A stretch of DNA of 64,000 bases from the NCBI GenBank assembly GCA_026686845.1, contig JAIVEN010000014.1, positions 9,410,001-9,474,000 on the forward strand, in the 5' to 3' direction. A program made the position numbers and the translations under genes. This document shows positions 54,676 through 64,000 of the stretch, one piece after another; within the stretch, counting starts at the first letter, position 1, and every line of letters begins with the position of its first letter. Below the pieces are notes generated by a model. The model was not told the DNA's origin, did not search any database, and was given only the letters and a program-made list of their open reading frames with translations. Source of the stretch: Adenanthera pavonina (taxonomy: Eukaryota > Streptophyta > Magnoliopsida > Fabales > Fabaceae).

Positions 54676-56715
54676 ATGGGTACCTGTCTGAGTAAGAAGA
54701 AGTGGTCTTCTACCTCCTCCTCTGTTTCTGGAACCAAGTCAATTTCCAGTTCCACACCGCATCTTCAGCTCCAGGCTGTCACTGTCTCCGAACCCGAAGT
54801 GGAATCTGAAACAGAAGTGAGCCTAAAGAAGCGGAACCAGCAAGAAGATGAAGGCCAAGTGAAAAAAGAGATATTTATCGTCAGGCACAGGAAGAGCCAT
54901 GATGGTAGTAGGGAGAAAATATCCAAACACCTATCTTCTGATGGGGTTGGTTCAACAACTATTACCAATGTAGCAGCAGAAGCAAATGGGGGTATGGCTG
55001 CAACGACTTCAAGCTGCACAAAAGAAATAGATGAGATTCTCTTACAGTGTGGAAGACTGAGCAGAAACTCTTCAGGGAAAGCTGCTGCTTCTGGTGAACG
55101 AGGGAGAGGGAGGAAGCGCTCTGGTTCAAAGAGAAGCCATGATTTTGACCACTGTGAGAATGATGCTACCGATGACATTGGCAATAGTGATTTACGATTA
55201 TGTGAGGATGATGATGGGCTGGCCGAAAAGAACCAGCACCATCTCCACCAGCACCGACATAGCCGGAGATCTCCCGTGCCTTCGTCAGAGAGAAGGAGAA
55301 GAACCCCCAGCAGAGAAAGAGACCAACAGCAACGATCAAGCAGCAGAGAGAGGAGAGCTAGCAGATCTCCAAGCAAACGATCATCCGACACAACAACCTG
55401 CAATCCCACAAACAACAACAATACCACTACAACTAGGCCTGGAAAAATGTTCTCTTTTCCTCCTACTGTTTCATCCTTGGCTATGGATAAGAGTAACAAT
55501 GGGGGTGGACGCATCATAAGGGTGTCAGTGAAGAGGAATGTGGGTGCAGCTTCACCTCGTTCTCAGTCTCCTGCAAGAGCAAATGGACATGCAGCAAATG
55601 GTAAAGTAATATTGCTCAGTGAGAATCAGCAGCAGCAACCTTCACTGAGTCGTAATTCTTCAAGAAAAGCAGAACAATCTCCTCACAGAAGAAACCCACT
55701 CAGTGAGATTGATGTTAATTCTCTTGCTTATTCACAATCAGCCAACATTAAAAGCAGCAGGTTTCAGACTAGACCCACAAGAGAAATTGAACCACAAGCC
55801 AATCAGGTAATCAATTGCTTTTACATTTCTCAGCAGGAAAGGAGTGACATTTCTGTTCAAGTGAATGAATTAATGTTTGTCTCCTCAATATTAAGGTCTC
55901 TCTTATTATAGTCGTCAACAAAAATACTATTGATAATCTTTTCACATGGCCCTTATTTGACAATGTGACATTTAAGTAGAAAACGATAGAAGATGTTTTA
56001 AAATAAAGGAACGATGATAAAAGTGGGAACTTTTTGCTTTATCATATTTATTTGATTTGATTGGTTAGATGATTTGTTGCAGTACTCACTGCAGAAAACA
56101 AATGTTGATAAGAACAACACCACCAAAAGCAGAACAAGCGGCAAGAAGACAAAGGAGCCACAAGAGGAAAAAGAGGTCAAAGTCAAAGCACAGTCTTCTT
56201 CAATGACTGGAAATGTTGTTAATCTCAAGACAAAAGTGATGCCACCTTCAGGATCAGGGCTCGACAACCTTGAACCCCAGGCATTAACATTAACAAGAAG
56301 CAGATCCTCTAGGAGATCACGAGACCTAGACCACCTCATCAACCCTGAAACCGCAACCATTCCTTCACAGTCTTACACCTCGCTTCTACTTGAAGACATC
56401 CAAAACTTCCATCAAAAGAACAACAACAACAATACACCTTCCATTCCTCTTCCAGCTTGTGTGGCCAAAGCTTGCTCCATCCTTGAAGCTGTAGCTGATC
56501 TCAACTCCACCACAAGCTCCAATCTCTCTGCCAATCACTATGCAAAGAGGATGCCAGATTCTAGTACCAAGGAACACCCTTTTGTAGAATCGGAGGTACA
56601 TGTCACTGATGATGTCATGGAGCCTAGCTTACACAGGTACGTGAGTAGAGGTGGTTCACTACTAGGTGGGGTAGTTGATATGGAGGAACAAGAATTTTCT
56701 GAAAGCAACAGATAA
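54676..56715 (+). CDS. Ser/Arg-rich protein with MGTCLSKKK start, function unknown
   Basis: Two exons, 54676-55806 and 56083-56715 (GTAATC donor, TTGCAG acceptor), give 587 codons. The start was chosen at MGTCLSKKK because MGxC with following basic residues is a classic N-myristoylation/palmitoylation signal; the frame is open further upstream without ATG. Residues ~200-245 are RS-like (PSSERRRRTPSRERD, SSSRERRASRSPSKRSSD). Around 285-300 is GGGRIIRVSVKRN; near the C-terminus IPLPACVAKACSILEAVADL is the best conserved helix. Similar plant proteins are annotated as Ser/Arg repetitive matrix-like (I recall At1g65710) without known role. Membrane anchorage plus a basic tail is inference. The TAA at 56713-56715 may be premature (see next entry). 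Confidence 0.85.
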
Positions 56716-56907
56716 AATGATGTGAGTGGACAAAAGCATGTTGGGTATTCTTGTCCATGGCAATCAAGATCTGGTGATTCAACTGATTCTTGGGACACAA
56801 GCAAGAGAAAAGAATGCGATTTTCAGAGAATAGGGAGTTGGAGGTTTGGTGACAATAAAGGGGTTCACACGATGCCCATTGTGGTAACAGCGGCTGCATC
56901 CACGTAG
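56716..56907 (+). other. In-frame open extension after the stop codon
   Basis: Directly after TAA 56713-56715 the same frame stays open for 63 codons to TAG 56905-56907. It has protein-like content: VGYSCPWQSRSGDSTDSWDT, FQRIGSWRFGDNKG and ending HTMPIVVTAAAST. This reads like the natural C-terminus of the preceding protein, cut off by one nonsense change. Confidence 0.55.
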
Positions 56908-57643
56908 GTAACTATGATGCATGGATTCACCTCGAATACTCAATGTGTTTGACATTAATTTCCTCTGTTTATTAAAGTTGCGTAATTGGCAACTATTTTC
57001 ATCTAATTGCGGCCATCCTTATTATTCCTTGTGCTATTTCCATAAATTACAATTCTTCTACCGTATAAATAGATCCAGCAATGGCCTTCTTAGGGATTTC
57101 AATGAAACACAATCCGTCAGACTTCTCAAAAATGTAGACATTGTCATTTTTACGATTTTTTTAGCACTACCGATATATCCTTATATTGAAGACTAATTTT
57201 TTTTAAGCATATTTTTATGAACTTTTTTAATAAAAATTAAAATTGACTTTTTCTCTCAAGATCCATGAGAATTCTTAAATAGTAGAAATCTGTCATTCAC
57301 ATGAATTTTTTGTGAGCACTCAAAATTTCATCTTTATGAATCCGTGTGAATTCAACTCCCAAACGCGTTTGTTTCTCACATGTTGCAAAGCAAGCGGTTT
57401 AATGAGCTATTGGATCTCACGGACGGACGAGATTCCTCCTTTTTTCTGTTATTCAAGACCTTTCCCCATTTTAAGAAATATAAGCATAAAGAAGAAGTGC
57501 TGGGTTTATTTTTTTGGCATGAAAATAGTGGGCATCATCACTAGCAATTAATATTAAATAAAAAATTTATGATGAGCCACACTAGACAATATCAAACAGT
57601 ATAATGTTAGAAGATATTAGAATATTTTAGAATATTATTTAGA
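56908..57643. other. Intergenic, no gene seen
   Basis: AT-rich sequence between the Ser/Arg-rich gene and a copia fragment. ORFs here are short and unsupported. Confidence 0.5.
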
Positions 57644-58817
57644 TTATATTGATTCTTTTTTATTCTTATCTTTCATAGAATCAGTATAAGTTATGCCAGG
57701 CCTAGTATGAGACATATATATTAGTTTACTAACAAGCCTATGATATAATCCCACATCAACAGTTGTATCGTCTAGGAAATCACAAAGTTTGTGATTAATT
57801 TCTATTGAGGTATCTATCAGTTTACATCCCAATTTACCTATCTCAGTTAATAAATCAAGAGTATATTTTTGCTGTGATATAAAGATTCTTTGCTTTGAAT
57901 GAGCAACTTCAATTTCTAGGAAGTATTTAAACCTCCCTAATTCTTTAATTTCAAACTCTTGCATCAACTGCTTCCTTAAGAAATTGATTCCTTTCATGTC
58001 ATCTCCTGTGACTATAATATCATCAACATATACTAGTAACACTATCACTCCCCCTGAAGCTGAATGTTTGATAAATAGAGTGTGATCACCTTAACTTTGC
58101 TTGTACTTCATACTAAGCATGACTTTTGTAAATCTCTCAAACCATACTCTTGGAGATTGTTTGAGCCCATAGTGCCTTTCTAAGTTTGTAAACTGTATCG
58201 GATGTAAGCTGAAAATGAAATCCCGATGAAACCTCCATATAGATCTCCTCTTCTAAATCACCATGTAAGAAGACATTTTTAACATCGAATTGCAGTAATT
58301 GCCAATCTCGGATAGCAGCAATAGACAGTAAAACCCAAACTGTATTCATTTTTGCAACAGAGGCAAAAGCCTCCACATAATTTATGCCATAGGTTTGAGT
58401 ATATCCTTTCACAACTAACCGTGCCTTGTATCTTTCTAAAGAACCATCAGAGTTGAACTTAGTTGCAAAGACCCAGCGGCACCCAACTGGTTTCTTACCT
58501 CTTGACAACGGAACCAAGTCTCATGTTTTGTTTTTCTCTAAGACTTCCATCTCCACTTTCATTGCTTGTACCCAATTTTCATTTGCCAATACCTCAAATA
58601 AAGTTTTAGGAATGCAAATATCATTTAAATTTACAAGAAATGTTCTATAACTGCAAGACAAATTGTTATAGGAAATGAAAGATGACAAAATATATAAGGG
58701 ACATTTTGTACAATTGTTGGTACCTTTACATAAGGCAATAGGAAGATCATCATCTATATTTTTAGGGATATTTTCAAAGGAAGGAGTTACCTCTGTGCCT
58801 TTAGGAACATATGCCAA
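57644..58817 (-). pseudogene. Orphan Ty1/copia reverse transcriptase fragment
   Basis: Minus-strand pieces: GCRWVFATKFNSDGSLERYK, LVVKGYTQTYGINYVEAFA, LQFDVKNVFLHGDLEEEIYM, then after a frameshift LLVYVDDIIVTGDD with intact YVDD, and FEIKELGRFKYFLEIEVA to SKLIYMSHTRPGITY. The upstream part (58817-58521) ends in WVQAMKVEMEVLEKNKT. No LTRs, integrase or gag are nearby. It belongs to a different copia family from the two other elements. Confidence 0.85.
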
Positions 58818-59786
58818 TTCAAAAGATTATCCCACACTTTATCCAGTACATAGAAAAACAAAAGCATTTAATTCATTTTAATATTTACAACACAAAGTCT
58901 CCTTGTTCGTAGAAATTTCGAAAGATTTTGATTTATGAATTAGAGTCAGAAGGATCGTTAGTTTTGAAGTGGATATATGCGAAGCTCATCCTGACATTTG
59001 GGCATATTCCCCACTTATGGGAGCTTGATGCTGATTAGCGAGAAAATTTTCAAATGCTTAATACCGGAAATCTTCCTGGTTTTATAACTTCAACCGTCTG
59101 TAACGGATTCACCATTAACCAACATAATCAAATTCTTGGAGCTGCATTGAAAGCCACAAAAATGTAAAGCCAGCTGAGCAGAAGAAATGAAATAAAAAAA
59201 ATTGGAATATATAAAAAATAAGTGCAAAAAAGTCCTAAATTGCCAATTGGATTAGTGATTATTTTCTATTTGTGACTAGATAATTAGGAACTTGATTATT
59301 AACTAGTAATGAATCTAATATTTCATTTAGGAGGACTCTAAGTTAAGCCAAAAGGGGGGGGGGGGGATCATTCTCGATATAGCAAGACATTAAGCTCATC
59401 TCAGATAAAAGCTGAAGCTTCAGTCTCATTCTGACAAGGATTATGCACAATGCCAACAAAGCATTAATATTTTCCATATAAAGTAGACCTAATAGAAGAA
59501 AAGAGATAATATAGCTTAAGCTTATATCATATTCTAACTTTTAGAATTATTTATATGAATAATTGTAAAAGGCCATATACAGAGCTACAGCATCCATGCG
59601 TAATACATCAAAAAACCTAGCGATCCAAGATGCAGGCTTAATGAAGCATTTGCTCATCTCATTCAACAAACGGGTATAAAAATACAAGGTAGGCTAGGTC
59701 AAACAAATAAGCTAAGCTCATTTAAAAAAAAAAAAGTTTCCTTCTTAGTTTGTAAGTAAAGCTTCTAAATATACAAATATATTTAC
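58818..59786. other. Intergenic, no gene seen
   Basis: AT-rich DNA with a 12-base G run near 59356. The missing last exon of the FCF1-like gene (expected to encode GAPRY and a stop) was searched for here and not found. Confidence 0.5.
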
Positions 59787-62700
59787 CTCCACCAATTGTT
59801 GCCTCAGGCAACCGCTCAATTGAGTGCTTGTGTCTAGTGATGTACATGATTGGTACACCAGGAATCTGCAATTCAGAACCAAGTTCACACATTAAGGTCC
59901 AGACTCTACAAAGGAAGGTAGAAAACAGCAACTCACTTTACCTTGCGGATTCTTCGCTACAAGTCTCGATCGCAAGTTGCAACAATGAAGCACCTAAACT
60001 GCATCCAACAAAATGATTTGTGTTGGGTAGAATAAAAAGAACAATAAATAAGTAGCAGATACATCTGCCCAGCCACACTTTAATAAAAATACTCACTTGA
60101 ATCAATTTAAATTGAGAGCACTTGGAATTAGTGTTGTTGAGTTCATAAATAAGAAACAGCACAACAGTAGTGGAAAAAAAAAAAGAAAAAAGAAACAGCA
60201 CAACAGAAGAAAAAGAATAAAGCAAACATTACAGAATGATAGGCACTGACGTTATCGACTAGCCAAAGACTCAAAATTCAGGAAAAAAAAATAAGCAAGT
60301 ACTGTAAATTCTCAAAGTAAAAAAAAATCACATCAGGAGATGAAAGAATAAATGCAGCCCTATAATCTTAAACATGACAATATCCACTTGATTCAATTTT
60401 GCAACTCAAAAGTAGAGGTGGATACCAGTTTACTGATAAACTACAGTATAAGCAATTAATACATATGAAACATGTCAGATAATACTAGGAAAAGCCACAC
60501 AGCCAATTGACATTGATTTATCTAACCGTGGAACTTAACACTTTCTTAGAAAGCTCTTTGATAGGCACACCACAAAGAGATCCAAATCCTAACCCCCCCC
60601 CCCCCCCACCCCACCAAAAAAAGGCGTTTTTTTTTTTTTCTAACGCACAAGATAAAGAGAAAGAGAAAGAGAAAGTAAGATAGTAAGAAATCCTTAACTT
60701 CTTGGTGATCTCTCACTTAAAGGCAACTTGATCTCTGTATAAGATGAATACTAAGTTTCATATGCTTGAAATTAACACATCAAGTGAGGTTTTTTTATTC
60801 TTAGCACTATCCCTGAAAAGTCCTTCATCCATGAAATAAGGACAGTATACAGATGGTTCTTTGTCCACTTATAAACAGCTCAATAAAAGAAGACTGTTTC
60901 AGATAATAGAATACATTTGGAATTTCATCAGAAATAAAGAAAACTATAATCATCGAGTTTTTTCCTGAAGATTCTGAAAAGAAAATTAAATAGATATTAC
61001 AAAACAGGGTAACCTCAGTAACTCTCTCAACAATGCAGTCATCTGCATAGGTCCCTTTGTGAGTACAGGGTAACCTATCATATCGAGGATCCTTTGCAAT
61101 CCTGCCATATAGATAGAAGAATATCTGATGAATCAGCTACTCAAAAAGTAAACTAGAACAAAAGGGTTAGTGAAGTTTCTTTTCACTACTGAGCTGTGTG
61201 ATGGCCTATATGATAAAAATGGTCAATAGTTGCCCAAAGAAAAAGGATGGTGGCAAACAACTATGACATAAGAAGAAATATTTAGAGACACAGCGGATTT
61301 ACAATCTATAATTTGTGGTCTGAAAAAATGTTATTTGGTTCCTTGTGGTTTAGTCCTTTAGTATCATAATTTGTAACTGCATATTTTGCAGCCATTGGTG
61401 CAAGGTACAAACTTTTTAGGTCTGAAATTAGGATTTCAAATAAGGAAGTAGGAACACAGTCCCATTCAATTCATGCATTTTCCATCATGAAATAGACAGG
61501 TGACTAAAGAACTAAACCACATGTGGGCAAAATGACGCTTTCCAAATTGAAAAGGACAAAAAGTGAAACTTAGCCAAAGCAAGAGGAAATAGCTAAAAAT
61601 TATTTCCCAACTCAAAAATAGCAAACTAGGAACACGCAATAAGCCAGGACAAGCAGGGAATGCATTTAATATAATGATTTTGATCTTACATGTGCAGCTA
61701 AGATATATGAGAATATACTACAACAATCAAATAATTTATATCAATACATAAAAGCAAAACACAAAACATCTACCTGAGAGCCACACGATATTTCTGGCCC
61801 AATTTCTCAAGTTCTGCCATCACGCAATCTGTGATACAAGGAGTACCTAGATACCAAAATACAAATAGTTTGAACGTAATAATAGAAATAAGAAAATGTT
61901 AGTCACAAATGAAAAAACCAATAGAATCTTTACCTCCTTAAAAAGGCTATACAGGCAACATGATATCTAATAAATAGATAAGAACCCATAACTCTACTAT
62001 TATACATAAAATTCACCAAATGAATAAATCAACACAAGACAGGTAACAGCCTGCTTCAAACTTACATTTTGCATATAAAGAGTCCATCATTCCCTTCTCC
62101 AAGTCCAACTATATAGCAAAAGAAAAGTTTACATGAGACACCACATCACAAAGATTGCTGAAAAGAAAGCAACACCTCTCTGAAACCCTTCTCCCCCCCC
62201 CCCCCCCCAAAAAAAAAAAAGGAAAAGAAAAGAAAAAAAGTGACACCTTTTGTACCAGCAATTTTAAGGCCATTACATACTAAGCTAAAATACTTTTATA
62301 GTTTTAATAAGAAAAGAGAAAGAGATAATGTTCGATCCATTATTACAACCTTTTGAGGTTAAGCCTGTAAAAATAACATGAATATCAACTTAAGAAAGTC
62401 AGAAACATTATCATACGCACAAAATTTTATTCGATTAGCATCTTGGCGCCAAGAACTAAAAACATGAATAAAACTGCTCCATGGAAATCCAACCTTGTAG
62501 AACCATGCATGTATATTCAATTTATAATAAACTAAATCAGCAAATTGCATAAAATGATATTCACAAAAAAAAAAACGGCACACTCACTTTGTTCTGGATG
62601 GAGAAATTGATAAAGTTCGTGTCCACCAAAACACGATAGGGGGGTCCCAATTCAGTGTTGTGTGCAAAACAGCGACGAAGGATAATAAGGGCTTCATCAC

Positions 62701-63020
62701 ACAAATTAAAACCACAGGTCACACAGGAAAGGTCTCATAAGGCTTAACATTCAAAGAATACTCAGAATGAGAGCTTACACGTTTCTAGGCAGCTTTTCCT
62801 TGCTAAGATCCTTCTTCTTAGGGTTCAGAACCTCTTCTTTATAACTAATTAACACAACATAGAATTCATACAAAAATAAATAAATAAATACCAAATAACT
62901 ATGAAACTCCCAGGAGTGGGCACGGCAAATATATATATATATATCTCACTTTTTTATTGCTTTGGAGGTGACGAGCTTCTTCATGACCGCAAATTTGGGG
63001 CCTTTTTTGGCTCTACCCAT
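59787..63020 (-). pseudogene. FCF1: FCF1/UTP24-like rRNA-processing PIN protein, disrupted copy
   Basis: Eight exons are readable on the minus strand: 63020-62950, 62844-62779, 62691-62588, 62108-62066, 61846-61774, 61101-61014, 59998-59942 and 59865-59787. Motifs in order: MGRAKKGPKFAVMKKLVTSK, YKEEVLNPKKKDL, PPYRVLVDTNFINFSIQNK, CITDCVMAELEKLGQKYRVA, HKGTYADDCIVERV, CFIVATCDRDL, IPGVPIMYITRHKHSIERLP. The PIN-domain acidic residues (VDTN, TDCVMAELE, YADD, CDRD) remain. FCF1 cleaves pre-rRNA in the nucleolar SSU processome. Two lesions are visible: a one-base frame disagreement in exon 3 (about 62666-62669, an A4 run) and TAG in place of Lys in exon 7 (DRDL*RRIRK). The last exon is missing. 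Splice sites are intact, so decay seems recent, or there are assembly errors. Confidence 0.85.
60151..60206. repeat. Micro-insertion with 17-bp direct repeats
   Basis: AAGAAACAGCACAACAG at 60151-60167 recurs exactly at 60190-60206. The 22-bp insert is TAGTGG followed by an A-run with one G. It lies in intron 6 of the FCF1-like gene. Confidence 0.8.
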
Positions 63021-63518
63021 CTCTTCAGTTTGAAGAGCTCAAGAAGAGTTCCAAGAGAAGATTGTTTTGAACCTTGAAACTCCTTTGCTTTGTTTAAATA
63101 CGGATATGATGCCTTTTCCAAACTGGAAAAGAATGTAAGTAGAGTTCACCTGCTTTTGGAGGGACCGAGTGCGTAGGAGGGTAGCGTCGGAGAAGGCGAG
63201 ACTGGAGAGGCGGTGAGTTGAGAATGAGAACGCCTATAACGTAATAACGTAACAAAGTACTTTTAAAATAATTATAGTTTAAAAAATAAAGATCAGATGG
63301 GGAGAGAAATTTAAAATCTGTATGAATTAAAAAATAATAATAAATAAAAATTATAATTTAATTTATAAAAATACAAATTAAATAAGTCATATGAATAATT
63401 GAGGAAGGCGTAGCGCACGCAGTCCAAGATCAGCTCAAAAACTGAGTGGGCCTTCGCCGAGGCAAAAACAACTGGAATTTTCTAGGATCTTTGGTCCTCA
63501 CAGTAAAACCGTAAAAGT
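63021..63518. other. FCF1-like upstream region, no gene seen
   Basis: It should contain the 5' UTR and promoter of the FCF1-like gene. No TATA box was assigned. Confidence 0.45.
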
Positions 63519-63594
63519 AAATCCCTTGAAAGTACTTCTATCCGAAAAAAAAATCCCTTGAAAGAACTGTGCCAAAAAGAAAATCCTTTGAAGG
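63519..63594. repeat. Triplicated 14-bp target with two micro-inserts
   Basis: AAATCCCTTGAAAG at 63519-63532 and 63551-63564, and a third diverged copy AAATCCTTTGAAGG at 63581-63594, are separated by 18 bp (TACTTCTATCCGAAAAAA) and 16 bp (AACTGTGCCAAAAAGA). Both inserts end in A-runs. Confidence 0.75.
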
Positions 63595-64000
63595 TAAGTT
63601 CAACCATCTGCGTTCTCACCCTAAAAAAAAATTAACCTTGTGTTTATTAGTGGCTTTTTTTTTTTTGCTGAGCAGTTTAACCTTGTATGTTTGTTTCTAT
63701 GTTTTAATGCTGTGGTACAAGAACAAAAACCCCACCATGGGCCAGGAGTTACATGAGATTGGCTGAGACAGCCCACTTTTAGGTAGGCTAGAATTTTCAA
63801 AGTCCAGCCCCCCTGAACGGCTCGCCCCCCTTCCTATCATTAGTCACTAATCCACCTGGCAATTTAAGATTGTTTTTGGCACTTATTTTTTTTATATATT
63901 ACCATTTTTTAAGTTTAAATTTTTCTGCCAAGCAGAGTTTACACTTGTGGCTTTTAATGCAGCTTCCAAGAGTTTGATTATGTTGGTTAATAGCGAATCT
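63595..64000. other. Right edge, no gene seen
   Basis: AT-rich sequence. TTAACCTTGT at 63632-63641 and 63677-63686 flanks 35 bp with a T12 run, a weaker case of the same micro-insertion layout. A 65-codon ORF at 63569-63766 is not supported. Confidence 0.4.

Noticed and set aside
54765..55517. 250-codon minus-strand ORF
   Set aside because: Antisense shadow of the Ser/Arg-rich exon; Leu/Ser-rich with no independent signals.
59356..62205. Long G and C runs (near 59356, 60593, 62190)
   Set aside because: Simple homopolymers, probably slippage or assembly-sensitive; no structure or gene attached.
63569..63766. 65-codon plus-strand ORF near the right edge
   Set aside because: Starts inside a micro-insertion repeat, low complexity hydrophobic run from T-rich DNA.

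Overview
This is a window of a plant nuclear genome, almost certainly a dicot and probably a woody one (the last point is inference). Genes are spliced with GT..AG introns, the DNA is AT-rich, and most of the space is nested transposable elements. No bacterial-style operons, tRNA genes or CRISPR arrays were seen.

Host genes, left to right: (1) a broken piece of the N-degron E3 ligase gene PRT6 (1-480, +). (2) A complete CBSX3 gene for a mitochondrial paired-CBS-domain protein (5724-7029, -), whose five coding exons can be joined by eye to 205 codons. (3) A complete TIC40 gene for the chloroplast inner-membrane import co-chaperone scaffold (37226-53433, +), with fourteen exons giving 445 codons and introns swollen by a MULE, two RTE-type LINEs and a MITE in a duplicated segment. 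(4) A two-exon gene for an uncharacterised Ser/Arg-rich protein with an N-myristoylation-type start (54676-56715, +). Its frame continues for 64 open codons past the stop. (5) An FCF1/UTP24-like PIN-domain gene (59787-63020, -) whose exon/intron structure is readable but which carries a frameshift, a nonsense codon and no visible last exon, so it looks like a decaying copy.

Mobile and viral DNA: a nest of Stowaway-like MITEs (2071-2924); a small internally deleted copia element (2925-5399) whose 5' LTR holds a retroposed 5S rRNA copy; a nearly genome-length endogenous caulimovirid (8883-16095) split inside its reverse transcriptase with the two halves head to head; an 8.8-kb copia element with 1.85-kb LTRs (19266-28066); two Harbinger-like elements, each with a different element nested inside (17814-19187 and 30265-32311); two MULE-like elements (28470-30175 and 39920-43162); a foldback element (34100-34702); and an orphan copia pol fragment (57644-58817).

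The least expected pattern is a recurrent micro-insertion. At about ten places an 8-18-bp direct repeat flanks only 12-23 bp. In one orientation each insert ends in, or close to, an A-run at the 3' repeat, and in several cases the A-run is preceded by GGCC, GCC or GGC. These look like target-site duplications around almost bodiless poly(A) retroposons. All similarity calls are from pattern recognition; no database search was possible.
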